NCBI RefSeq assembly: GCF_040545475.1
Contig: NZ_JBEPMA010000011.1
Span: 1 to 48,726 of the forward strand
Source of the DNA: Peptoniphilus_A olsenii
GTDB taxonomy: Bacteria; Bacillota; Clostridia; Tissierellales; Peptoniphilaceae
Length of the DNA: 48,726 nt
Reading direction: 5' to 3'
Under the pieces are notes generated by a model. The model was not told where the DNA came from, ran no database searches, and saw nothing but the letters and a program-made list of their open reading frames with translations. How positions within the stretch are numbered: position 1 is the stretch's first letter; every line of letters begins with the position of its first letter. Positions 35,249 through 44,463 of this stretch are shown in pieces. A program made the translations under genes and the position numbers.

Positions 35249-38200
35249 TTAGGATGCTTTTGTGTCCTTTTTGTGTAAATTTACTATTGCTATTAATTTT
35301 TTAAGAGATTCTATTGGATATTTCAATTTGCTAATTGTTATGATATTTGTTTCTCCAAGTGAATATTCAATATTTTCAAATTCATTATTTAATTCCATAA
35401 CTACTTCAAGAGATATTTCCCTTGTTATTTTTATTTCATAACTATCATTTTTTTGAATAATGGAATCAATTTTAGCCTCTTCTGCTTTAGATTTTAGAAG
35501 TGCTATATCCATCAAATTAGTTACTTCTTCTGGCAAATCCGAAAATCTATCTATCAACTCATCTATTAAATCAGAATACGCCTCTTCAGAATTTAGAACT
35601 GAAATCTTTTTATATATTTCAAGTCTTTGTGCATCATCTTCAATATAAGACTTTGGTATAAATGAATCGATTTTTAAATCGATCGTTGTATTAAACTCTT
35701 CTTCTGGTTCAATTCCTTTAAGTTTCGAAATTGCATCTTTTAAATACTTCATATATAAGTCGTAACCAATTTGATCAATATGACCAGATTGCCTTGAACC
35801 TAATATTGAACCCGAACCTCTTATTTCCAAATCACGAAGAGCTATTTTATGACCTGAACCAAATTCGGTAAATTCTTTAATTGCAGTAAGTCTTTTCTCG
35901 GCTACTTCTGATATTGCAGAACCTTTTTCGTAAGTGAAATAAGCATAGGCAATTCGAGAAGAGCGTCCAATTCTACCACGAAGTTGATAAAGTTGAGATA
36001 AACCAAGTTTATTGGCATCTGTTATTATCATTGTATTGGCATTTGACACATCCATTCCCGTTTCAATAATTGTTGAACATACTAATACATCAGTTTCTCC
36101 ATTGATAAAATCAATCATAGTATCTTCTAATAATTTTTCACTCATTTGCCCATTTGCCATGGCAAAACTCACCTCTGGCACTAATTTTCTTAGTTCTCCA
36201 ATTTTACTTTCCATATTTGAAACTTTATTGTATACAAAATATACTTGTCCACCTCTGTCAACTTCTCTAAGTATTGCTTCTCTAACTAAAAGTTCATTGT
36301 ATTCCATTACATAAGTTTCCACAGGAAATCTCTCTTCTGGAGGATCTTCAATAACAGACATATCTCTTATTCCAATCATAGACATTTGCAATGTACGAGG
36401 AATTGGTGTCGCAGTTAAAGTTAGTGTATCTACATTTTCTTTTAACATTTTGAGCTTTTCCTTGTGACGAACCCCAAATCGCTGTTCTTCATCTATAATT
36501 AGAAGCCCCAAATCTTTAAATTTTACATCTTTTGACAACAATCTATGAGTGCCGACTATTATATCAATATTTCCATTCTTTAAACCTTCGATATCTTGCT
36601 TTTGCTCTTTTTTTGATCTAAATCTACTGAGTAAACCTACTCCCACAGGAAAATTTTTAAATCTGTCAATCATAGTATTATAATGTTGCTGTGCAAGTAT
36701 AGTAGTGGGAACTAAAAATGCTACTTGTTTACCGTCAAGTATTGCTTTAAATGCAGCTCTAAGTGCCACTTCTGTTTTTCCATACCCCACATCAGCACAA
36801 AGGAGTCTATCCATTGGTCTATGTTTTTGCATATCCTCTTTAATTTCTTCAGAACTTTCTAATTGACCTTCCGTTTCTTCATAAATAAACGCATCTTCAA
36901 ACTCTCTTTGATACTCGTTGTCACCACTAAAAGAATATCCAGGTGTACTTTCTCTTTTTGCATAAAGTTCAATAAGTTCGTCAGCCATTTCATCAATAGA
37001 TTTCTTAGCTTTTGACTTTTTCTTTTTCCACTCGATTGAATTTAATTTATTGACTTTCGGTTGAGTAGCTCCATCATGTATATATTTATAGATAGAGTCT
37101 AAACTTTCTATTGGTAAAAAGAGTTTGTCATCTCCAGAGTACTTGATTACAATATAATCTCTTTGAATATTTTGAACAGTTAGCCTAGAAGTACCCACAT
37201 ACTTTCCAATACCGTGATCTTCGTGAACTACATAGTCGCCAACTTTCAAATCTTCAAAATTTAATTTTTTCCCTTTTTTAGACTTTTTCTTTTTCTTCTT
37301 AGCATAAGTCCCATAAATTTCGGAATAATTGATAAAAACTGTTTTAGAATCAGAAAACTCAACGCCACTATTTAAAGAGCCTTCAGTCACTATTAAATTA
37401 GTATTTTTTTTGTTATCATCAATTTTTTTAGCAAAGTATGGCGAATAACCTATTTCTATTAGATGTTCAAATAACCTCTTTGTCCTCTTTTCAGTAGAGC
37501 CCAGAAGTATAATATTAAAATTATTTTTTAAATAATAATCTAAATCTTCTTTAAATAATTTAATCCTTGAACCATACGAAGTTACCGTCTTCAATTTTAA
37601 ATTAATTATATCCTGCGGTCTGAATTCTTTTGGTGGTTTTACAATTGTATTAAAAGTCACCAATTTTTTATTATTTAAATTCGCAATAATATCATTATAA
37701 TTATAGACTACATTTTCATGAGCCTTAGTAACTTCACCATGAGTTATTAGATTTGAAATCTTTTCACTATTTTGGAGTGCTATTTCAGCTTGTCTCTCGA
37801 TTGACCTATTGGGTTCATCTATGAAAAATACAAAATCTTCCATATAATCTATTATAGAAGAAACCTTATTTTCATCAACATAAGGTATTATTAAATCAGT
37901 ATTGTTTACGTTCTCACCAATAGATAGTTTATCAATATATTTAGAAAATTTATCATTTAATCTATCTTTTTCTTTACCTGAAAGCTTAGTCTTAGATATG
38001 TCTTTCTTTATTTTTTCTGCTATTTCTAATTTTTCGTCACTGTCAAGTATTAAATCTATAATAGGAAAAATTTCAATACTATCAACAATATCTATTGACC
38101 TTTGCGTTTCCAACTCAAAAGTTCTCATTGAGTCTATTTCATCATCAAAAAGCTCTATTCTATAATTTTCATCACCTGTTGCAATGTCAATTATAGAGCC

Positions 38201-38719
38201 CTTTATAGAAAACTGCCCAATACCTTCTACATAAGGGTATCTCTCATAACCCATTTCTACTAGATTTTTAGATAATTCTTCTAAATCAATTGTAGAATTA
38301 GCATCAAGATCAATTTTTCTTTTTAAAAATATTTCTCTATTAGAAATCTTCGCAGTAAGTGCATCTAATGTAGTAATAACAATATTTGCCCTATTTAATC
38401 CAACTGTTGCTATTGCTTCGAGTCTTTTTTGTATATTTTCTTTAGATTTAGAATCTCTGTCATAGAGAAATAAATCTTTCTCTGAATATAAAACTCCCTT
38501 TAAACTAGAAATATTTTGTATATCCTCATAAAATTTTCTAGCAGCTATCCTATTCTGTGCAACAATACAGATATTTGTTTCATTTGCCATTGCCATAGAA
38601 TATAGCGGTATAACTGGAGCCTCTGCTCCAAAAACTGCAACATTGTCGTGATTTTGTAATGACAATTTTAAATTTTTATAAGATATTAAATTGTCTACAG
38701 TTTTAGATAAAAAACTCAA
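35249..38719 (-). CDS. mfd: Transcription-repair coupling factor Mfd
   Basis: The product is 1156 aa, normal for Mfd. The UvrB-homology region lies in residues 1-400, the RNA polymerase interaction domain near 500-580 (VGDYVVHEDHGIGKYVG), then the helicase core with GDVGYGKTEVALRA near residue 645, the DEEQ box near 743 and QLRGRIGRS, and a C-terminal TRCF domain. Mfd pushes stalled RNA polymerase off damaged DNA and recruits UvrA. It follows pth by 10 nt in the order glmU-prs-pth-mfd that is common in Firmicutes. A Lys-rich tract (KKKKKKSKKGKK) precedes the interaction domain. Confidence 0.96.
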   Translation of the reverse strand: MSFLSKTVDNLISYKNLKLSLQNHDNVAVFGAEAPVIPLYSMAMANETNICIVAQNRIAARKFYEDIQNISSLKGVLYSEKDLFLYDRDSKSKENIQKRLEAIATVGLNRANIVITTLDALTAKISNREIFLKRKIDLDANSTIDLEELSKNLVEMGYERYPYVEGIGQFSIKGSIIDIATGDENYRIELFDDEIDSMRTFELETQRSIDIVDSIEIFPIIDLILDSDEKLEIAEKIKKDISKTKLSGKEKDRLNDKFSKYIDKLSIGENVNNTDLIIPYVDENKVSSIIDYMEDFVFFIDEPNRSIERQAEIALQNSEKISNLITHGEVTKAHENVVYNYNDIIANLNNKKLVTFNTIVKPPKEFRPQDIINLKLKTVTSYGSRIKLFKEDLDYYLKNNFNIILLGSTEKRTKRLFEHLIEIGYSPYFAKKIDDNKKNTNLIVTEGSLNSGVEFSDSKTVFINYSEIYGTYAKKKKKKSKKGKKLNFEDLKVGDYVVHEDHGIGKYVGTSRLTVQNIQRDYIVIKYSGDDKLFLPIESLDSIYKYIHDGATQPKVNKLNSIEWKKKKSKAKKSIDEMADELIELYAKRESTPGYSFSGDNEYQREFEDAFIYEETEGQLESSEEIKEDMQKHRPMDRLLCADVGYGKTEVALRAAFKAILDGKQVAFLVPTTILAQQHYNTMIDRFKNFPVGVGLLSRFRSKKEQKQDIEGLKNGNIDIIVGTHRLLSKDVKFKDLGLLIIDEEQRFGVRHKEKLKMLKENVDTLTLTATPIPRTLQMSMIGIRDMSVIEDPPEERFPVETYVMEYNELLVREAILREVDRGGQVYFVYNKVSNMESKIGELRKLVPEVSFAMANGQMSEKLLEDTMIDFINGETDVLVCSTIIETGMDVSNANTMIITDANKLGLSQLYQLRGRIGRSSRIAYAYFTYEKGSAISEVAEKRLTAIKEFTEFGSGHKIALRDLEIRGSGSILGSRQSGHIDQIGYDLYMKYLKDAISKLKGIEPEEEFNTTIDLKIDSFIPKSYIEDDAQRLEIYKKISVLNSEEAYSDLIDELIDRFSDLPEEVTNLMDIALLKSKAEEAKIDSIIQKNDSYEIKITREISLEVVMELNNEFENIEYSLGETNIITISKLKYPIESLKKLIAIVNLHKKDTKAS

Positions 38720-38729
38720 AATATCACCT

Positions 38730-39299
38730 TCAATAAATATTGTTGTTGTAATTATTCATGGCTTTTTCTATGCCATCTCGTATACACAACATCACTGCAT
38801 CTGCACAAGCTTCTATAGCATTTTCAATATGTTTCCTATCTTTAGATGGAAAATTAGACAGCACAAAAGAAGCCAGGTCTTCGTTTGGGTGTTTTTTTCC
38901 AACCCCAATTTTAAACCTAGCAAACTCTTTTGAACCTGTTAAATTTACAATAGATTTAAGCCCATTATGAGTGCCCGCCGAGCCATTTTTTTTGATTTTT
39001 AATTGTGCAAATTCAATATCAATATCATCTGCTACTACTAACAAATCTTTGGGCTCTAATTTATAAAAATTAAGAATTTCTACTATTGATTCACCAGAAT
39101 TATTCATAAAAGTTTGAGGCTTTAGGAGAGTCACCTTTTCATCGGCAATTCTACCTTCTCCTACAAGCCCCTTAAATTTAATTTTATTCACTTTTATATT
39201 TAATTTATCTGCAAGTGTATCAATAGTTTGAAATCCGACATTATGTCTTGTGCCTTCATATTTCTTGCCAGGATTACCCAGCCCAACTATTATATACAA
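38730..39299 (-). CDS. pth: Peptidyl-tRNA hydrolase
   Basis: The product is 189 aa. The start VGLGNPGKKYEGTRHNVGF holds the catalytic histidine (about residue 20), and FMNNSGES, VVADDIDIEF and KNGSAGTHNGLKSI are conserved. Pth releases peptides from prematurely dropped peptidyl-tRNA. The gene lies 9 nt after prs and 10 nt before mfd. Confidence 0.96.
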   Translation of the reverse strand: MYIIVGLGNPGKKYEGTRHNVGFQTIDTLADKLNIKVNKIKFKGLVGEGRIADEKVTLLKPQTFMNNSGESIVEILNFYKLEPKDLLVVADDIDIEFAQLKIKKNGSAGTHNGLKSIVNLTGSKEFARFKIGVGKKHPNEDLASFVLSNFPSKDRKHIENAIEACADAVMLCIRDGIEKAMNNYNNNIY

Positions 39300-39308
39300 A
39301 AAATCACC

Positions 39309-40259
39309 TTAATCAAACATTTCACTAACTGATGTTGAAGTGTTAATTCTCTTAATTGCTGAAGCAAATATTGGTGCTACAGATACAATGTCAATTTTAT
39401 CAATTTTCTTTTCTTCTGATAGTTCAATAGTATCTGTAATCACAAATTTTTCAAGAGAAGACTTTTTAATTCTTTCAATTGCAGGACCAGAAAGCACTCC
39501 ATGAGTAGCTGCACCATATACATATTTTGCTCCACGCTTTCTAAGAGCATCAGCAGCTTGAGTTATAGTTCCTGCTGTATCTGCAATATCATCTACAAGT
39601 ATAGCAGATTTACCATCAACATCGCCTATAATATTCATAACTTCACTTACATTTGCCTTTGGACGGCGTTTTTCAATAATTGCTATTGGAAGATTTAGTT
39701 CATTGGCAAATTTTCTAGTTCTAGTAACCCCTCCTAAATCAGGAGAAACTACAACAAAATCATCTTCTTTTACTATATCTTTAAAGTATCTTGCTAAATA
39801 AGGAACTGCAGTCAAATGGTCTACTGGAATATCAAAATAACCTTGTATTTGACCAGCATGTAAATCCATAGCAACAACTCTATCTGCTCCTGCTCTTGTC
39901 AATAAATCTGCAACAAGTTTTGAAGTAATAGGCTCTCTCGCTTTAGTCTTTCTATCTTGTCTTGCATAACCATAATATGGTATAACAGCATTAATTCTTC
40001 CTGCAGAAGCTCTTTTAAGTGCATCAATCAAAATTAAAAGTTCCATTAAATTATCATTAACAGGTGCTGAAGTCGATTGAATAATAAAAGCATCCTTGCC
40101 TCTTACAGAAATCCCAATGTCAATAGAAATTTCACCATCTGAAAAAGTAGAAACTTTGCAAGCTCCTTTTTCAATACCCAAATTTTCTGTTATTTTGTCA
40201 ACTAAACTGTGATTCGAATTACCAGTAAAAACAACAATATCTCCATTAACAGTACTCAT
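39309..40259 (-). CDS. prs: Ribose-phosphate pyrophosphokinase
   Basis: The product is 316 aa. The ATP-binding loop IPYYGYARQDRK, the RAGADRVVAMDLHAGQIQG flexible loop region and the PRPP-binding motif SAILVDDIADTAGT are present. It makes PRPP from ribose 5-phosphate and ATP for nucleotide, histidine and tryptophan synthesis. It is 9 nt downstream of glmU and 9 nt upstream of pth. Confidence 0.96.
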   Translation of the reverse strand: MSTVNGDIVVFTGNSNHSLVDKITENLGIEKGACKVSTFSDGEISIDIGISVRGKDAFIIQSTSAPVNDNLMELLILIDALKRASAGRINAVIPYYGYARQDRKTKAREPITSKLVADLLTRAGADRVVAMDLHAGQIQGYFDIPVDHLTAVPYLARYFKDIVKEDDFVVVSPDLGGVTRTRKFANELNLPIAIIEKRRPKANVSEVMNIIGDVDGKSAILVDDIADTAGTITQAADALRKRGAKYVYGAATHGVLSGPAIERIKKSSLEKFVITDTIELSEEKKIDKIDIVSVAPIFASAIKRINTSTSVSEMFD

Positions 40260-40268
40260 AATATCCCC

Positions 40269-41648
40269 CTATTTCATAAATCCTTTGCGAAGCACCCAAC
40301 CATCTATATTTTTTTGATCAGCTCTTTCAAGTGAAAGTTGACCTTTAAAAACTTTTTTAGTAATTGTAGAACCTGCAGCAATATAAGCATTATCTTCAAC
40401 TTCAAGTGGTGCAACAATATTAGAATTTGAACCAATAAATGCATTATCACCAATTGTCGATCTAAATTTATCACGACCATTATAATTTACAAATACAACA
40501 CCACAACCAATATTTACATTCTTTCCAATATCAGCATCTCCAACATAAGCTAAATGACTCATTTTAGAACCATCACCTATATTTGAATTTTTAATCTCAA
40601 CAAAATTACCGACCTTACAATTTTTGCCCACATTTGAATTAGGACGTAGATGAGCATAAGGTCCAATTTTAGTACCAAAACCGACTACTGAACTTTCAAT
40701 TTCAGATGATTTTATCTCTACATCTTCTTCTATTATAGAGTCATAAATTTTTGAATCATATATAACAGAACCACTTTTAATTTCAGAATTTTTATCTATA
40801 TAAGTACCCGGAAAAATTGTAACATCAGATTCAATTTTAGCACCAAATTCAATATAAGTGGAATATGGATCAATTAAAGTTACACCTTCAACCATGTACT
40901 TTTTATTAATTTCTCTTCTCAAAATTTTAGCCGCATTAGATAATTCATATCTAGAATTTACGCCCCAAATTTCATTAGGATCTTTTATCTTAAATGAACC
41001 AACTTTTTCACTTGCTCCAACCAATATTTCAAGTGCATCTGTCAGATACATTTCATGAGCTGCGTTATCGGTATCTAAATTATTGATAGCATATTTTAAC
41101 GCACTACCTTTAAAAGCAAAAATACCTGAATTAATTTCTCTGATTAATTTTTCTTTTTCATTTGCATCTTTTTCTTCCACAATAGCTTTTATATTAGCAT
41201 CTTCATCACGGACAATTCTACCGTAATTAGTAGGATTTGGCATATCCGCTGTGAGCACTGTCATAGCATTTTGTCTACATTCATGAAATTTTAAAAAACA
41301 ATCTATTGTAGAGTCTGAAATAAGTGGAGTATCACCATTTAAAATAATTACTGTATCATCATCATCTATAGAGTCAATAGCAGTTGAAACTGCAAAACCT
41401 GTACCATATGGATACTCATCACCAATAGGTTGCTCAATAAAATCTACATTCGCTTCATCATTGAATTTGTCCTTTACTTTTTCCTTATTATGTCCTACAA
41501 CAACTAAGTTCTTAGAAATATCTGCCTTTTTACAAGAATTTAAAACATAAAAAAGCATAGGTCTTCCAAGAATTTCGTGTAGAACTTTTGGAACTTTGGA
41601 CTTCATTCTAGTTCCCTCTCCTGCTGCCAGGATAATCGAAACTTTCAT
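40269..41648 (-). CDS. glmU: Bifunctional N-acetylglucosamine-1-phosphate uridyltransferase / glucosamine-1-phosphate acetyltransferase
   Basis: The product is 459 aa. The pyrophosphorylase domain (about 1-230) begins with IILAAGEGTRMKSKVPKVLH and is followed by a left-handed beta-helix of hexapeptide repeats that carries the acetyltransferase site (HLRPNSNVGKNCKVGNFVEIKNS-type region near 325-345, VNYNGRDKF near 380). It makes UDP-GlcNAc for the cell wall. The frame is open to 41720, but GAGGTG sits correctly before the ATG at 41648 and the predicted promoter lies within the extension. First gene of the operon. Confidence 0.95.
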   Translation of the reverse strand: MKVSIILAAGEGTRMKSKVPKVLHEILGRPMLFYVLNSCKKADISKNLVVVGHNKEKVKDKFNDEANVDFIEQPIGDEYPYGTGFAVSTAIDSIDDDDTVIILNGDTPLISDSTIDCFLKFHECRQNAMTVLTADMPNPTNYGRIVRDEDANIKAIVEEKDANEKEKLIREINSGIFAFKGSALKYAINNLDTDNAAHEMYLTDALEILVGASEKVGSFKIKDPNEIWGVNSRYELSNAAKILRREINKKYMVEGVTLIDPYSTYIEFGAKIESDVTIFPGTYIDKNSEIKSGSVIYDSKIYDSIIEEDVEIKSSEIESSVVGFGTKIGPYAHLRPNSNVGKNCKVGNFVEIKNSNIGDGSKMSHLAYVGDADIGKNVNIGCGVVFVNYNGRDKFRSTIGDNAFIGSNSNIVAPLEVEDNAYIAAGSTITKKVFKGQLSLERADQKNIDGWVLRKGFMK

Positions 41649-41678
41649 ACAACACCTCTTCATTAATTTGCTTCTTCT

Positions 41679-41708
41679 ATTATAACGAAGAAAGGCTGAT
41701 ATGTTCAA
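41679..41708 (-). promoter_or_regulatory. Promoter of the glmU-prs-pth-mfd-prsA operon
   Basis: On the minus strand TTGAAC (41703-41708) and TATAAT (41679-41684) are separated by 18 bases, about 30 bases upstream of the glmU start. Confidence 0.75.
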
Positions 41709-41967
41709 GATGAAAAGCAAATAATTTTATAATTTGAATAATTATATAATTTTAAAGATTAAAAATAATATTAATAATTCATTTAGTTGTGGAATAAGTA
41801 GATATACTATAATCAATATTCTCAAAATTAACATCAGAAAACACCTATTTATTGAATTAAGAAAAGATATAATTAATGAGAAAACTTCTATTAAAAGCTT
41901 TACACAAAAATATCAAAAATTTTATATATTCAATATTCTAAAATTTTATATTTATTGCATTATAAAC
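41709..41967. other. AT-rich spacer between glmU and the cysK promoter
   Basis: About 260 bases between the divergent glmU and cysK promoters. A plus-strand open frame from 41734 to 42042 has no ribosome-binding site, is dominated by Ile, Asn and Lys, and overlaps the cysK promoter and leader, so it is not called a gene. Confidence 0.55.
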
Positions 41968-41996
41968 TTGACAAATTTTATAAACAATATTATACT
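41968..41996 (+). promoter_or_regulatory. Promoter of the cysteine leader and cysK-cysE
   Basis: TTGACA (41968-41973) and TATACT (41991-41996) are separated by exactly 17 bases. Transcription would start near 42003, leaving a leader of about 185 nt before cysK. Confidence 0.88.
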
Positions 41997-42022
41997 TAAA
42001 AATAAATTGAGGAGAGATTCAA

Positions 42023-42106
42023 ATGTTAAACGCAGAAATTAAAAAATTAAATATTGCACAAACTTTCTGCTGTTGTTCTATAAATAATTTTATAGGACTT
42101 GTTTGA
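42023..42106 (+). CDS. Cysteine leader peptide (27 aa) of a predicted transcription attenuator
   Basis: A 27-codon frame starts with ATG at 42023, seven bases after GAGGAGA, and ends with TGA at 42104-42106. It begins MLNAEIKKLNIAQ, and codons 16-18 (42068-42076: TGC TGT TGT) are three consecutive cysteines, very unlikely by chance in so short a frame placed directly before cysK. It lies between a consensus promoter and a strong intrinsic terminator. As in the trp or his leaders, a ribosome starved for Cys-tRNA would pause at these codons and so change the fold of the RNA downstream. The peptide itself probably has no function. Confidence 0.82.
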   Translation: MLNAEIKKLNIAQTFCCCSINNFIGLV

Positions 42107-42126
42107 ATGTTTAATCAAAAGTTTGT
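42058..42126 (+). promoter_or_regulatory. Attenuator pairing: ACAAACTTT with AAAGTTTGT
   Basis: ACAAACTTT (42058-42066), which ends just before the cysteine codons, is perfectly complementary to AAAGTTTGT (42118-42126). Between them is a small hairpin (TATAAA/TTTATA, 42079-42094). A ribosome at the cysteine codons would cover the first arm and so prevent this pairing. This is the expected geometry of the protector stem of an attenuator. Confidence 0.55.
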
Positions 42127-42151
42127 TATTTAAGGACATGTGATTAATCAT
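42107..42151 (+). promoter_or_regulatory. Predicted antiterminator helix of the cysteine attenuator
   Basis: ATGTTTAATCA (42107-42117), which begins directly after the leader stop codon, can pair with TGATTAATCAT (42141-42151) with one mismatch in 11. The second arm is the centre of the terminator stem, so the two structures exclude each other. A ribosome that finishes the leader and rests at the stop codon would hide the first arm and let the terminator form. Confidence 0.55.
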
Positions 42152-42164
42152 ATGTCCTTTTTTT
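42132..42164 (+). terminator. Intrinsic terminator in the cysK leader
   Basis: AAGGACATGTGAT (42132-42144) pairs with ATCATATGTCCTT (42147-42159) with one G-T pair, followed by seven T (42158-42164). It lies between the leader peptide stop and the cysK ribosome-binding site, so it must be bypassed for cysK expression. Confidence 0.88.
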
Positions 42165-42187
42165 ATATTAAAAAAGGAGTATTAAAG

Positions 42188-43072
42188 ATGACAAAATTAT
42201 TAGAAACAATAGGTAACTCACAACTTGTACAATTAGAAAGAATTGGAAATGGCAAAATCTTTGTCAAAATAGAAAAATCAAATCCTGGCGGATCTGTTAA
42301 AGATAGAGCTGCTCTTTATATGATAAAGGGCGCTATCAAAGATGGAAAACTTAAAAAAGGAATGAAAATTGTAGAGCCTACGAGTGGCAATACTGGAATT
42401 GCTCTAGCACTTATCGGGAAGAATCTTGGGTTCGAAGTCGAACTTGTAATGCCAAAATCTATGTCTATTGAAAGAAGAAATTTAATGCAAAGCTATGGAG
42501 CAAAACTTATTTTAACTGGAGAAGGCGGCATGCAAACAGCTGTAGACAAAGCAATTGAAATGGCAAAATCAGATGAATATTTTATGCCTAACCAATTTGA
42601 AAACAAATATAATGCACTAGCTCATGAAGAAACAACTGGTCCCGAAATATATGAAGATTTAAACGATATTTCTGGTTTTGTTGCTGGCTTTGGTACTGGT
42701 GGAACAGTAACAGGTGTAGGTAGATATCTAAAATCTAAAATTGATGATGTTAAAATATGGGCACTTGAACCAGAAGAGTCTCCAATGCTCACAAAAGGAA
42801 AAGCTGGAGGACACAAAATTCAAGGAATTGGTGCAAACTTCGTACCAAAAGTATTGGACCAAAATGTTTTAGATAAAGTAATAACAGTAAAATCTGATGA
42901 AGCACTTGAGATGGCAAAAAGACTCTCACGTGAAGAAGGCCTTTCAGTAGGTATATCTGCAGGGGCAAATGTTGTTGGCGCACTAAAAATGCTAGAAGAA
43001 GTTGGTGGAAATATTGTAACTGTAGCACCGGATACAGCCGAAAGATATATGTCCACAGAATTGTTCAAATGA
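42188..43072 (+). CDS. cysK: Cysteine synthase (O-acetylserine sulfhydrylase)
   Basis: The product is 294 aa from the ATG at 42188. The PLP lysine is K38 in NPGGSVKDRAAL; EPTSGNTGIAL binds substrate, FGTGGTVTGVGRYLK holds the phosphate of PLP, and SVGISAGAN is conserved near the end. It makes cysteine from O-acetylserine and sulfide. An in-frame GTG at 42140 lies inside the leader terminator and has no ribosome-binding site, while AAGGAG precedes the ATG at 42188. It overlaps cysE by 4 nt. Expression is predicted to be set by the cysteine attenuator upstream. The family also contains cystathionine beta-synthase-like and CysM enzymes; pairing with cysE favours CysK. Confidence 0.94.
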   Translation: MTKLLETIGNSQLVQLERIGNGKIFVKIEKSNPGGSVKDRAALYMIKGAIKDGKLKKGMKIVEPTSGNTGIALALIGKNLGFEVELVMPKSMSIERRNLMQSYGAKLILTGEGGMQTAVDKAIEMAKSDEYFMPNQFENKYNALAHEETTGPEIYEDLNDISGFVAGFGTGGTVTGVGRYLKSKIDDVKIWALEPEESPMLTKGKAGGHKIQGIGANFVPKVLDQNVLDKVITVKSDEALEMAKRLSREEGLSVGISAGANVVGALKMLEEVGGNIVTVAPDTAERYMSTELFK

Positions 43073-43617
43073 GATTTTTTAAGGAGCTAAACTCCTATGC
43101 CAAATTTATATTAAAAAAAGACCCTGCCTGTAAGAGCATTTTTGAGGCTATCTTTATGTATCCCATAGTCAAATGTATGATTAGACACAGAATAGCACAC
43201 TATTTTTACAACAAAAATCATACAACACTTGCAAGATGGATTTCGCAAAAAGCTCGCAAAAAAACAGGTATAGAAATCCATCCAGGTGCAAAAATTGGTA
43301 AAAATTTATTTATTGACCATGGCATGGCCGTAGTAATTGGCGAAACAGCAGAGATTGGCGACAACTGCCATATGTATCACAATATAACACTTGGTGGAAC
43401 AGGTTTTGAAAAAGAGGTCAAAAGACATCCTACGGTGGGTAATAATGTTATAATAGGCACAGGAGCAACAGTGCTTGGCCCAGTAAAAATAGGCGACGGT
43501 GCAAGGATAGGTGCCGGCGCCCTTGTACTTACAGATATCCCTTCAAATTCTACCGCAGTAGGAGTGCCAGCAAAAGTTGTAAAATTTCATGATCCGGCTG
43601 AAAACAAAAATCACTAA
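43069..43617 (+). CDS. cysE: Serine O-acetyltransferase
   Basis: The product is 182 aa, the short form common in Firmicutes. The N-terminal helical part (SIFEAIFMYPIVKCMIRHRIAHYFY) is followed by a left-handed beta-helix with GIEIHPGAKIGKNLFIDHGMAVVIGETAEIGDN-type repeats; catalytic histidines are in IDHGMAV and MYHNITLGG. It acetylates serine to O-acetylserine, the substrate of CysK. The ATG overlaps the cysK stop by 4 nt, so both enzymes of the pathway are co-translated and should share the attenuator. Confidence 0.95.
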   Translation: MRFFKELNSYAKFILKKDPACKSIFEAIFMYPIVKCMIRHRIAHYFYNKNHTTLARWISQKARKKTGIEIHPGAKIGKNLFIDHGMAVVIGETAEIGDNCHMYHNITLGGTGFEKEVKRHPTVGNNVIIGTGATVLGPVKIGDGARIGAGALVLTDIPSNSTAVGVPAKVVKFHDPAENKNH

Positions 43618-43632
43618 TTGTAAAGGAGCAAT

Positions 43633-44463
43633 ATGTTTTATATAGGAAGTCATCTAAGCACGTCAAAAGGATACAAAAAAATGGCAGAAGATGCCCTCTC
43701 AATTTCTGCAAATACTTTTCAATTTTTCTCTAGAAATCCTAGAGGTTCAAAAATGAAAAAACTAGACACCAAAGATTTAGAAAGTATGATAGAAATTATA
43801 GAAGAAAATAACTTTGGACCTATACTTGCCCATGCCCCTTACACTCTAAATCCATGTTCAGCAAAAGAAAATGTGCGTGAGTTTGCAAATATAGTATTAA
43901 ATGAAGATTTGAAAAGATTAGAGTTATTTCCCAAAACATACTATAACTTTCATCCTGGTTCACACACAGGCCTTGGCAAAGAAAAAGCTATAGATATAAT
44001 AGCAGCAAAATTAAATGATGTAATAGATAAAAACCAAAATACAATGGTTCTATTGGAAACAATGTCCGGCAAAGGAACTGAAGTAGGCAGCACTTTTGAA
44101 GAAATTGCAACCATAATAGAAAAGACAAATTACAAAGATAAAATCGGTGTGTGTATGGATACTTGTCATGTACACGAAGCCGGTTACGATATCATAAATA
44201 ATTTAGACAAAGTGTTAGAAGAATTTGACAACATAATCGGACTTAATTATCTATATGCCATTCATTTAAACGACAGCAAAAATAAAATAGGTGCAGCAAA
44301 AGACAGACACGAGAAAATTGGTGAAGGAACTCTTGGTTTAGACACAATTGAAAAAATAATAAATCACGAAAAACTTAGACATCTTCCTTTCTATTTAGAA
44401 ACACCAAATGAGCTTGATGGTTATGGAAAAGAAATAAAATTATTAAAAAGTTTGAGAAAATAA
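43633..44463 (+). CDS. nfo: Endonuclease IV (AP endonuclease)
   Basis: The product is 276 aa, complete. FYIGSHLSTSKG at the start, FNFHPGSHTG-like FHPGSHTGLG, GVCMDTCHVHEAGYD and HLNDSKNKIGAAKDRHEKIGEG carry the three-zinc site of the family. It cuts DNA at abasic sites in base excision repair. It lies 15 nt after cysE with AAAGGAG before the ATG and is probably transcribed with cysK-cysE. Its 3' part (from 44265) is present a second time at 45791-45990. Confidence 0.95.
   Translation: MFYIGSHLSTSKGYKKMAEDALSISANTFQFFSRNPRGSKMKKLDTKDLESMIEIIEENNFGPILAHAPYTLNPCSAKENVREFANIVLNEDLKRLELFPKTYYNFHPGSHTGLGKEKAIDIIAAKLNDVIDKNQNTMVLLETMSGKGTEVGSTFEEIATIIEKTNYKDKIGVCMDTCHVHEAGYDIINNLDKVLEEFDNIIGLNYLYAIHLNDSKNKIGAAKDRHEKIGEGTLGLDTIEKIINHEKLRHLPFYLETPNELDGYGKEIKLLKSLRK

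Noticed and set aside
41734..42042. Open frame of 102 codons upstream of cysK
   Set aside because: It lacks a ribosome-binding site, is dominated by Ile, Asn and Lys and covers the cysK promoter and the start of the cysteine leader.
42003..42187. T-box or S-box riboswitch upstream of cysK
   Set aside because: No T-box sequence, specifier stem or SAM-riboswitch core can be found; the leader is explained by the short peptide frame and the terminator/antiterminator pair.
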